This document shows, one piece after another, positions 55,438-61,751 of a stretch of 64,000 bases of DNA. How positions within the stretch are numbered: the first letter of the stretch is position 1; each line of letters opens with the position of its first letter. A program made the translations under genes and the position numbers. The stretch is from Chryseobacterium panacisoli (lineage in GTDB: Bacteria; Bacteroidota; Bacteroidia; Flavobacteriales; Weeksellaceae): positions 1,922,001-1,986,000 of the forward strand of contig NZ_VTRU01000001.1 of the NCBI RefSeq assembly GCF_008274625.1, given 5' to 3'. A model generated the notes under the pieces. That model was not told where the DNA came from. It searched no databases and worked only from the letters and a program-made list of their open reading frames with translations.

Positions 55438-55690
55438 AACACAAGAGACTGTTTCATTTTGAAGCAGTCTTTTTTTGTTTTGGAAGAGAATGTTGGAAAA
55501 ACGCAAAGACGCAAGGTTTTCATATACGATGTGCTTTAAGGCGCAAGGATTTTATCTAAGATAAAATTGTTTACTGCTGGTCTATTATGTATTGCTCTTG
55601 CTGAAAATCTCTGTTTTTCTTGCGCCTTAAAAACACCCATAATGCTGGGGAACTCTTTGCGCTTTTGCGTTTTCCAACAAAACAAAAACA
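55438..55690 (+). repeat. tandem unit 3
   Basis: Third copy with an intact terminator stem. The middle of the family A part has diverged (TACTGCTGGTCTATTATG in place of TACCGTTAAATCTTTACA). Confidence 0.88.
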
Positions 55691-55796
55691 ACCTAAAAAT
55701 CATCAACAATTAATCTAAATAAGATTCATATTATAAAGCTTTTCTACATTTTCCATTCGCTTTCATTGGTTTGCTCTATATTTTTTCTGTTTTTTA

Positions 55797-55827
55797 TTGT
55801 ATAGATTCTGCTTTTTTGCCATTTTTG
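55797..55827 (+). promoter_or_regulatory. candidate promoter TTG-N20-CATTTTTG of the XRE gene
   Basis: One mismatch to TAnnTTTG; 6 bases before the ATG at 55834, so again a very short leader. Confidence 0.4.
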
Positions 55828-55833
55828 TATAAA

Positions 55834-56235
55834 ATGTCGGTCATGCAAAAAGAAAAATTACGCGTCATCAGAAAGCAAAAAGGCTATACTCAACAACAGG
55901 TAGCTGACTTTATCGCAACGGATGTATCCAATTACAGCAGAAAAGAAAGCGGTGATGTAAGGATCGTAAAAGATGAGTGGGACAAACTTGCCCGTTTCCT
56001 GGATGTACCGATTGAAGATATTTATGAAGAGGAGGAACCTACAGTAGTTGTTAATAATGATCATCCTGTCTTTAATGACAGATCTTCTTCTGCAGGAGTA
56101 ATCACTAACCAGAATAATTATGATAATATTCCGGGAGCTATTATTGAAAATTTACAAAATTATATTACTTTATTAAAAGAAGAAAATATAAGGCTTAAAC
56201 AAGAACTGAAAGGTCTCCCAAAAGGAGGAAAATAA
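55834..56235 (+). CDS. XRE-family helix-turn-helix regulator with coiled-coil tail
   Basis: A 133-residue protein (MSVMQKEKLRVIRKQKGYTQ...); a longer frame upstream starts inside the promoter and is rejected. The XRE domain occupies residues ~4-66 (IRKQKGYTQQQVADFI and DVSNYSRKESGD). The tail (~100-130, IIENLQNYITLLKEENIRLKQ) is a coiled coil, which suggests a dimer or oligomer. XRE proteins with such tails are frequent in Flavobacteriia. Target genes unknown. Confidence 0.88.
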   Translation: MSVMQKEKLRVIRKQKGYTQQQVADFIATDVSNYSRKESGDVRIVKDEWDKLARFLDVPIEDIYEEEEPTVVVNNDHPVFNDRSSSAGVITNQNNYDNIPGAIIENLQNYITLLKEENIRLKQELKGLPKGGK

Positions 56236-56260
56236 TGCGATTTAAAACTTTTAAAATATT

Positions 56261-56297
56261 AATGTCACTCATATTAAACTATGGAGTGACATTTTTT
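56261..56297 (+). terminator. terminator of the XRE gene
   Basis: Perfect stem AATGTCACTC / GAGTGACATT and T run. Confidence 0.88.
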
Positions 56298-56344
56298 TAT
56301 AAAATAATTTTAAAACAAAATGCGTTTTTTGACACGAAGGATGA

Positions 56345-56501
56345 ATGATTCAAATGTTTTATTTCAGGAAGCAAAGAGTTCCGACTTTGTCGTTGATGAA
56401 GCTTTGTGATACGTGTTCGCTTAGAAAGAATCAATGGAAATTGATTCCGACTTTGCTCCCTTACACATATTATGATTGATAGATAGAAGCTTTGCGTTAA
56501 A
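56345..56501. repeat. dispersed repeat family B, copy 2 (inverted)
   Basis: Reverse-complement relative of 48163-48299, ending AAGCTTTGCGTT. It lies between convergent genes. Confidence 0.68.
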
Positions 56502-56528
56502 AGCTTATTATTTCTAATAATTTAAAAT

Positions 56529-56867
56529 TTACAATTCTGCCAACGGATCCCAAAACAGCTTTTTGAAATTTTTTATTCTAAGATTTTCCACAACAATTCC
56601 TTCTTTTTCCAGCTTAGACTGAAATTCAGGAACAGATAAAACCCCTGAGCTTGATATGACACGGTGAGCAGGAACATTTTTCGGACATCCTCCCATCGCC
56701 TTTCCTACATGTCTTGAATGGTTAGGATAGCCAACTGCTTTTGCGATGGCACCATAGGTAGAAACTCTGCCTTTGGGAATAAGTCTTGCTACTTCGTATA
56801 CCTGTTGTTTGAAAATCTCGTCCATATTAAATTGTTGTTTTAAGTCAGCTTCCTTTTTTTGCATCAT
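56529..56867 (-). CDS. alkyltransferase-like (ATL) protein, MGMT family without active cysteine
   Basis: A 112-residue protein. The MGMT-fold DNA-binding core is clear: VARLIPKGRVSTYGAIAKAVG, SRHVGKAMGGCP (recognition helix) and the active-site segment. The usual PCHRV reads PAHRV here, so the alkyl-acceptor Cys is Ala. ATL proteins of this type bind O6-alkylguanine without repair and flag it for nucleotide excision. An upstream Met at position 1 and one at 15 both allow a start; I keep the longer form. Confidence 0.88.
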   Translation of the reverse strand: MMQKKEADLKQQFNMDEIFKQQVYEVARLIPKGRVSTYGAIAKAVGYPNHSRHVGKAMGGCPKNVPAHRVISSSGVLSVPEFQSKLEKEGIVVENLRIKNFKKLFWDPLAEL

Positions 56868-56914
56868 TTTTGAACTCTCTTAAACTCAATGATGTTTCAT
56901 TAAAAGATAAAGAT

Positions 56915-57061
56915 ATGAAAAAATCATTTTTCAGGCTGTTGAATGCAGTTAATAAAAAGGTGCTTCCGAAGTTGAGTAAGAAGGATCCTAATCAATTGAC
57001 GAAGGTTGAGAAAGGTATTCTTGCGTATCGGTATTTTGTATTGGTGAATTCTTTGGATTGA
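56915..57061 (+). CDS. conserved 48-residue basic protein
   Basis: MKKSFFRLLNAVNKKVLPKL, then a KKDPNQLTKVEKGILAYRYFVLVNSLD end. This looks like a small basic protein common in Flavobacteriia, often labelled 'SsrA-binding protein' although it is far shorter than SmpB (~150 residues) and lacks its beta-barrel. An upstream extension of 15 codons is possible but unlikely. It is divergent from the ATL gene. Function unknown. Confidence 0.65.
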   Translation: MKKSFFRLLNAVNKKVLPKLSKKDPNQLTKVEKGILAYRYFVLVNSLD

Positions 57062-57258
57062 TTTTTTTATTTGACTACTGAACTATTAAGCGCATTTAAG
57101 TTTTTAAGAATATTAAGAGAATAGCTAAAGCTATTTTTCAGCTGCCTGCTTTTATTATTCATCAAAGATGAGACTTAATTATTCTTACTCTCTTCATTTT
57201 TTTTATGGTTTAAAGAGTTTTAGTTTTCATAACAGGCCTATTTCAAAATCTAGCAAAA

Positions 57259-57292
57259 AAAAACGCTCCAAATAAATTGAAGCGCTGTATGA
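57259..57292 (-). terminator. terminator of the deoxyhypusine-synthase-like gene
   Basis: Minus-strand stem AGCGCTTCAA / TTGGAGCGTT (with G:U pairs) followed by a U run. Confidence 0.75.
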
Positions 57293-57316
57293 TAATCTCT
57301 GACGAGAGTTTTATTC

Positions 57317-58291
57317 TTATGCGTTTTCTAATATATAAGAGAACATCAATGGTGCACAGATGGTTGCATCACTTTCAACGATGAATTTCGGTGTAGTGAT
57401 ATCAAGTTTACCCCAAGTGATTTTTTCATTTGGAACGGCTCCTGAATATGAACCGTAAGATGTTGTAGAATCAGAAATCTGGCAGAAATAAGACCAGAAA
57501 GGAATGTCATGCATTTCCATATCCTGATACAACATTGGCACTACACAGATAGGGAAATCTCCAGCGATACCTCCACCAATCTGGAAGAATCCAACTCCTT
57601 TTCCTGCTGAGTTTTTAGTATACCAGTCAGCAAGGTAAGTCATATATTCGATACCTGATTTCATTGTAGTAGCCTTAAGCTCTCCTTTGATACAGTAAGA
57701 AGCGAAGATGTTACCCATTGTAGAATCTTCCCATCCTGGTACTACGATTGGCAAATTAGCTTCTGCTGCTGCAATCATCCAGGAGTTTTCTCTAGGAATT
57801 TCATAATACTGTTCCAATACTCCTGAAAGGATCATTTTGTACATGAATTCGTGAGGGAAATATCTTTCTCCTTTAGCTTCAGCATCTTTCCAGATCTCAA
57901 CGATATGTTTTTGTAATCTTCTGAAAGCTTCTTCTTCAGGGATACAAGTATCTGTAACTCTGTTCAGACCTCTTTCTAAAAGATCCCACTCATCCTGAGC
58001 AGTCAAATCTCTGTAATGAGGAACTCTTTCATAGTGAGAGTGTGCTACAAGGTTCATTAAATCTTCTTCAAGGTTGGCACCTGTACAAGAGATAAAATCT
58101 ACTTTCCCCTGACGGATCATTTCAGCAAGAATCTTCCCTAATTCAGCAGTAGACATTGCTCCTGCCAAAGTAATCATCATTTTTCCGCCATCTTTAAGAT
58201 GTGCAACATATCCTTTAGAAGCATCCACCAATGCAGCTGCGTTGAAGTGCAGGTAATACTTTTCTATGAATTCAGTTATCGGTTTGCTCAT
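57317..58291 (-). CDS. deoxyhypusine synthase family protein
   Basis: A 324-residue NAD-dependent enzyme of the deoxyhypusine/homospermidine synthase family. Conserved parts are the NAD-binding TLAGAMSTAELGKIL (~residues 41-55) and CTGANLEEDL, PIVVPGWEDSTMGN, VGFFQIGGGIAGDFPI, and the catalytic Lys in ITWGKLD (~297). Bacteria lack eIF5A, so the likely product is a polyamine (homospermidine-like) rather than hypusine; which one cannot be decided. Single-gene unit with a good promoter and terminator. Confidence 0.9.
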   Translation of the reverse strand: MSKPITEFIEKYYLHFNAAALVDASKGYVAHLKDGGKMMITLAGAMSTAELGKILAEMIRQGKVDFISCTGANLEEDLMNLVAHSHYERVPHYRDLTAQDEWDLLERGLNRVTDTCIPEEEAFRRLQKHIVEIWKDAEAKGERYFPHEFMYKMILSGVLEQYYEIPRENSWMIAAAEANLPIVVPGWEDSTMGNIFASYCIKGELKATTMKSGIEYMTYLADWYTKNSAGKGVGFFQIGGGIAGDFPICVVPMLYQDMEMHDIPFWSYFCQISDSTTSYGSYSGAVPNEKITWGKLDITTPKFIVESDATICAPLMFSYILENA

Positions 58292-58305
58292 TTTTTTAAT
58301 TTTTG

Positions 58306-58338
58306 CAAAGATAAAACTTAAAAACGGAATGCAGTCAA
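58306..58338 (-). promoter_or_regulatory. promoter TTG-N22-TATCTTTG
   Basis: Minus strand: -7 TATCTTTG at 58306-58313, -33 TTG at 58336-58338, leader of ~10 bases to the ATG at 58291. Confidence 0.55.
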
Positions 58339-58410
58339 AGCACTTGAAGAAAGTGTAACAGAGGAGTCTTTTTTTATCATTTGTTAAATGCTAAAACTGT
58401 TTTGTTGGGA

Positions 58411-58601
58411 AACACAACAAAGACGCAAAGAGCTCCAAGTATTGTAAATATTTTAAGGCGCAAGAACATTTCGACTTCGCTCAATGTAAAATTTTCAGCA
58501 AGGGTAATGTATAAAGTAATCAACAGTACAAAATTTTATCGGAGATAAAATCCTTGCGCCTTAAAGCACATAGTATATTAAAACCTTGCGTCTTTGCGTT
58601 C
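58411..58601 (-). repeat. dispersed repeat family A, inverted copy
   Basis: Reverse complement of the unit after htpG: on the minus strand it reads ACGCAAAGACGCAAGG, TATACTATGTGCTTTAAGG, GGATTTTATC, and ends in AGCTCTTTGCGTCTTTG. It has a small insert (TTGAGCGAAGTCGAA-type) absent from the tandem copies. It fills most of the 397-base gap 58292-58688, which holds no gene. Confidence 0.85.
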
Positions 58602-58688
58602 CCCAAAACAGCTGAGCTAATAATAAAAGCGCAGCTCAAATAAGCCACGCTTTCATTATAATTTAACTTAATAATACTCAATATCTAT

Positions 58689-59078
58689 TTATCCTTCCCA
58701 GGCTTCCACTTTCAGGATCTCAATTTTTCTTTCACCATCTCTGAAAGGCCAGTTGATCACATCTCCTACTTTATATCCTACTACTGCAAGGGCAATATCC
58801 GATAGTATGGAATGCTTATTCTTTTTAAGTTTTGCTTTGGTAGAGGGTACAAAAATATATTCGTGCTCAAAATCTAAGGTATGATCTTTCAAAGTCACTT
58901 TCCTTTCAACGGTTACGATATCAGCAGGCAGATCTCTTCTCAATACCTGTTTTGCATTTCTGAGCTCTTCCGTAAGTCTTTTTTCTTCTCCGATGCTCAC
59001 TTTCTTCCTTCTGAGTGTATCTTTTATAGCATCATAAATTCCGGTGGTTACAATAATATGATTGGACATTTTCTTCAA
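58689..59078 (-). CDS. GreA/GreB C-terminal-domain-like (Rnk-like) factor
   Basis: A 129-residue protein. The N-terminal ~55 residues are a short helical segment, not the long GreA coiled coil. Residues ~65-127 form a GreA C-terminal-like FKBP-type domain (LDFEHEYIFVP, ILSDIALAVVGYKVGD and INWPFRDGERKIEILKVE). That layout fits Rnk-like regulators that bind RNA polymerase. Start could also be the ATG three codons in (59069). Role in transcription control is inference. Confidence 0.8.
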   Translation of the reverse strand: MKKMSNHIIVTTGIYDAIKDTLRRKKVSIGEEKRLTEELRNAKQVLRRDLPADIVTVERKVTLKDHTLDFEHEYIFVPSTKAKLKKNKHSILSDIALAVVGYKVGDVINWPFRDGERKIEILKVEAWEG

Positions 59079-59271
59079 TTTTTTTAAATTAAAATGCAGT
59101 TATTCCCTAACGATCCAATGTAGAACCCAGGCATACAACAGCCTTCTTCTATAGAAAACCGCAAAAAAGCAATAAATAAAATCCGAAATGAGTCCCTGTC
59201 TTGGATCCTGACAGGGCTTAATTGATAAAGTCCTTAGAACTTTTCAGAAAAGAATCTGTGTGCAGATAAAG

Positions 59272-59334
59272 TAATGACAGCAACAACCCTGATTGTCTGC
59301 GTTCTGCTGATAAAGAGATTGTTGCTGCCATTAT
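59272..59334. repeat. inverted repeat with structured loop
   Basis: Arms TAATGACAGCAACAA and TTGTTGCTGCCATTA (one mismatch) around a 32-base loop. It lies in the 291-base gap before the OMP gene; could be a 3' hairpin of the minus-strand gene 59370-60014 or a small RNA. Nothing else is seen in 59079-59369. Confidence 0.5.
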
Positions 59335-59369
59335 TATGAGATTATTTGTAATCTTTACAAATATAGCAT

Positions 59370-60014
59370 TTAAAAACGGAATGTAGCGGCTGCGCTTAAA
59401 GAAACTCTTGTAAGACCTTCTTTCTGGTCATCACCAAGATCAACGGTCTGTCCATTAACTTTTATTTTGCTCAAGGTTCCTGCGGTAATTCCCAACTTAG
59501 GACCTATCATAAAGTTTTTTGAAACTGCATATTGATAGGCTGCCCCCAGTTCCAGACCAAGATTGGAACCTGTGCCTTTTACCGCTTCTGTTTTTGTAGT
59601 ATAAGTAATTACTCCAAGAGATACATCAGCAACAATTTTGTGGTTTGTAGGTTTGGTATAATTGGAGAACATAACAGAAGGTCCAAAGAATGTAATATTA
59701 TCTTTAGTACTTATAGAAGCTGTAACCGTCTGCCCGTTCATATTGTATCCGCTCAATACAGCACTGCTGGAAGCATTATAATTGGAAAATTTAGCACCAA
59801 TCCCAATATCTTTCACATTATAGTAAGCCGCAATTTCAAAATGAATTCCGTTTTTCAATCCTTTAACGTAATTTTTTTCTGCCATGGAAAGCCCGGGTGC
59901 TGTTTTAGCTACTCTCCATGCATATCCTACAGCCGGTATGATGGTTATTTTTTCCTGTGCGAAAGAAAGTAAAGAACTCGAAATAGTTCCCAATAGAATT
60001 AGTTTTTTTATCAT
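59370..60014 (-). CDS. outer-membrane beta-barrel protein
   Basis: A 214-residue protein with a signal peptide (MIKKLILLGTISSSLLSFAQ). Mature part has ~10 amphipathic strands (ITIIPAVGYAWRVA, IHFEIAAYYNV, IGIGAKFSNYN, ITFFGPSVMFSNY, LELGAAYQYAV, VSLSAAATFRF) and ends in Phe, a typical barrel-assembly signal. No family-specific motif. Promoter with a candidate operator at 60032-60061. Confidence 0.8.
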   Translation of the reverse strand: MIKKLILLGTISSSLLSFAQEKITIIPAVGYAWRVAKTAPGLSMAEKNYVKGLKNGIHFEIAAYYNVKDIGIGAKFSNYNASSSAVLSGYNMNGQTVTASISTKDNITFFGPSVMFSNYTKPTNHKIVADVSLGVITYTTKTEAVKGTGSNLGLELGAAYQYAVSKNFMIGPKLGITAGTLSKIKVNGQTVDLGDDQKEGLTRVSLSAAATFRF

Positions 60015-60031
60015 GGTTTTAAAGTTTCCGG

Positions 60032-60061
60032 CAAAATTAAAATTTTCTCCGGGAGAAACAA
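60032..60061 (-). promoter_or_regulatory. promoter TTG-N19-TAATTTTG with internal inverted repeat
   Basis: Minus strand: -33 TTG 60059-60061, -7 60032-60039. Between them lies TTTCTCC-G-GGAGAAA (60044-60058), a possible operator. Confidence 0.6.
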
Positions 60062-60062
60062 G

Positions 60063-60455
60063 CTAAAATTTGAAGCGTCTGTTCTCTTTTTTATCGGAAA
60101 GCTTTTTCTTGCCATCAAGCCTTTTTTGTTTCTGAGCTCTTGAAGGTTTTGTTGCAGTTCTTTTCTTTGGAATGATGAGGGCTTTATTTACAATTTCAAT
60201 TATTTTTTCAATGGCTTTATTTTTATTCATCAGCTGAGTTCTACTTTCGGAAACTGTAAGGAATAAAAAGCCTTCTGCATTAATTCTGTTTTTCAGTTTA
60301 TCATTAATCAATATTTTTTCATCATCATTGAAAAACTCAGATGAATCTACTTTCCAAAGTACGGTAACAGCAGTCTCTACTTTGTTGACATTCTGCCCTC
60401 CTGCCCCACTGCTGCGGGAAGTTTTGAAACTGAGTTCTTTTGAAAAGTTTTTCAT
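60063..60455 (-). CDS. arfB: alternative ribosome-rescue factor ArfB (peptidyl-tRNA hydrolase)
   Basis: Releases stalled ribosomes by hydrolysing peptidyl-tRNA. 130 residues from the ATG at 60455 (MKNFSKELSF). The GGQ catalytic loop is in SRSSGAGGQNVNKVET (~residues 13-28), and the basic C-terminal tail (KKRTATKPSRAQKQKRLDGK) fits the mRNA channel. Lacks the codon-recognition domains of RF1/RF2. Stands 39 bases past menE on the same strand, so probably an operon partner. Confidence 0.93.
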   Translation of the reverse strand: MKNFSKELSFKTSRSSGAGGQNVNKVETAVTVLWKVDSSEFFNDDEKILINDKLKNRINAEGFLFLTVSESRTQLMNKNKAIEKIIEIVNKALIIPKKRTATKPSRAQKQKRLDGKKKLSDKKENRRFKF

Positions 60456-60494
60456 TTTTTTAAGATTTTGAGATGCTAGAATCAAGAGCCAAGA

Positions 60495-61523
60495 CTAGAG
60501 ATTTATGTTTATATTTCTTTGCAGTTCTATTCTGTTTATTTTCCCGTTGGGAGTTCTCGGAATTTCACTGATGAAGATAATTTCTTTTGGCTTGTGAAAA
60601 CTCTTCTCAAACGGTATTTCTGAAATTTTCTTTATCACCTCATCTGATTCATTTCCTTCTATAATCAATATCAATTTCTGACCCAAACTTTCATCCGGCA
60701 AACCAATACATACAGCTTCATTCGGAATTTCTTTTTTTACCAAAGCTTCAAGAGCTTCCGGAAAAATTTTTGCTCCTCCGGAGTTGATAACATTATCAAT
60801 TCTTCCAAGAAATTTAAATTGTTTTTCATTTCTAATATCAACTAAATCATTAGTTTGTAATTCTTCAGCATTCACATTTGGCGCATAGATTTTCAGACAT
60901 TTTCTTTCATCCAAAGAGATGGATACATTTTCAAAAACGGTGAAATAGTCTTCCTGTTGCGGCATCAGTTGTTTTAAGCCAATATGAGAAAGCGTTTCAG
61001 ACATTCCGTAGGTTTCAAAAATACGGTTGGAATTATCAAGATTCATCTTCAGAATTTTATTTTTAAGACTTTCTGAGACGGCAGCACCACCAATGATCAG
61101 ATTTTTAATCAGATGAAGTTTCTCCAGTGAATTTTCTACCTGAAGCGGAGTCATTGCGCAAAAATCTATTTCTTCATCCAGGTTTTCAACAGGTTTTAGG
61201 GAAGGTTCGGCAATTCTTAACTTCATTCCTCTTTCTATAGAGCGGACAATCATCATTTTTCCTGAGATGTATTCTACAGGCAGGCAGAGTAATGCAGTAT
61301 CTCCTTTTTTTAATCCCAAAAAGTTACAGGTCATCACCGCAGAATTGATCATTTTCTTTTTTTCGATTTCAAAGATTTTTGGTACTCCCGTAGAGCCCGA
61401 AGTCTGGACATGTACCCCTGTTTTTTCTGAAAACCATTCTTCCAGAAAAATTTTCACTTTTTTTTCAAACTCCGTATGAAACGATAATTTATTAATATTG
61501 AGATTATTGAAGTCTATCAGCAT
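60495..61523 (-). CDS. menE: o-succinylbenzoate-CoA ligase-like AMP-binding enzyme
   Basis: ANL-superfamily adenylating enzyme, most likely in menaquinone synthesis. 342 residues from the ATG at 61523 (MLIDFNNLNINKLSF). A longer frame to 61667 would encode the antisense of tRNA-Gln and is rejected. Motifs: VQTSGSTGVPKIF (P-loop, ~residues 40-52), IFETYGMSETLSHIG (~165), FLGRIDNVINSGG (~245) and RTPNGKINR near the C-terminus with the catalytic Lys. It is shorter than average ANL enzymes, as MenE-type proteins of Bacteroidota often are. Confidence 0.88.
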   Translation of the reverse strand: MLIDFNNLNINKLSFHTEFEKKVKIFLEEWFSEKTGVHVQTSGSTGVPKIFEIEKKKMINSAVMTCNFLGLKKGDTALLCLPVEYISGKMMIVRSIERGMKLRIAEPSLKPVENLDEEIDFCAMTPLQVENSLEKLHLIKNLIIGGAAVSESLKNKILKMNLDNSNRIFETYGMSETLSHIGLKQLMPQQEDYFTVFENVSISLDERKCLKIYAPNVNAEELQTNDLVDIRNEKQFKFLGRIDNVINSGGAKIFPEALEALVKKEIPNEAVCIGLPDESLGQKLILIIEGNESDEVIKKISEIPFEKSFHKPKEIIFISEIPRTPNGKINRIELQRNININL

Positions 61524-61575
61524 ATTTTCCGTAAATAAAATCCACAGTAAATTTAAAAAAAAATTCAAAAAGTTC

Positions 61576-61605
61576 TTGTATGTAAAGAAAAAAGCTGTAA
61601 ATTTG
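61576..61605 (+). promoter_or_regulatory. promoter of tRNA-Gln 1, TTG-N19-TAAATTTG
   Basis: -33 TTG at 61576-61578, -7 TAAATTTG at 61598-61605, 17 bases before the mature tRNA. Confidence 0.8.
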
Positions 61606-61622
61606 CACCACCAAAATAAAAC

Positions 61623-61693
61623 AGACCTATAGTGTAACGGTAACACTCCGGTTTTTGGTACCGTCATTCGGGGTTCGAATCCCTGTGGGTCTA
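61623..61693 (+). tRNA. tRNA-Gln (UUG)
   Basis: 71 bases. Acceptor AGACCTA / TGGGTCT with discriminator A; D arm GTGT / ACAC; anticodon loop TTTTGGT gives anticodon TTG; T arm CGGGG-TTCGAAT-CCCTG. CCA is not encoded. A weak 1-72 pair is normal for tRNA-Gln. Confidence 0.96.
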
Positions 61694-61694
61694 C

Positions 61695-61728
61695 AAACCA
61701 TCCTTCTTTAAGGATGGTTTTTGTTTTT
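61695..61728 (+). terminator. terminator of tRNA-Gln 1
   Basis: Perfect stem AAACCATCCTT / AAGGATGGTTT, then TTGTTTTT. Confidence 0.85.
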
Positions 61729-61751
61729 ATTCTACTCCATTGATTATGGGA

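Noticed and set aside
54911..55690. CRISPR array
   Set aside because: Units are ~266 bases with the whole unit repeated; no short repeats with unique spacers.
55771..55833. Upstream extension of the XRE regulator
   Set aside because: It would start before the likely promoter elements and adds no conserved residues.
60456..60485. Ten-codon extension of arfB
   Set aside because: It starts at a non-ATG codon and the typical ArfB N-terminus begins at the ATG 60455.
61524..61667. N-terminal extension of menE
   Set aside because: Those codons are the complement of tRNA-Gln 1 and its promoter; the ATG at 61523 gives a normal MenE start.
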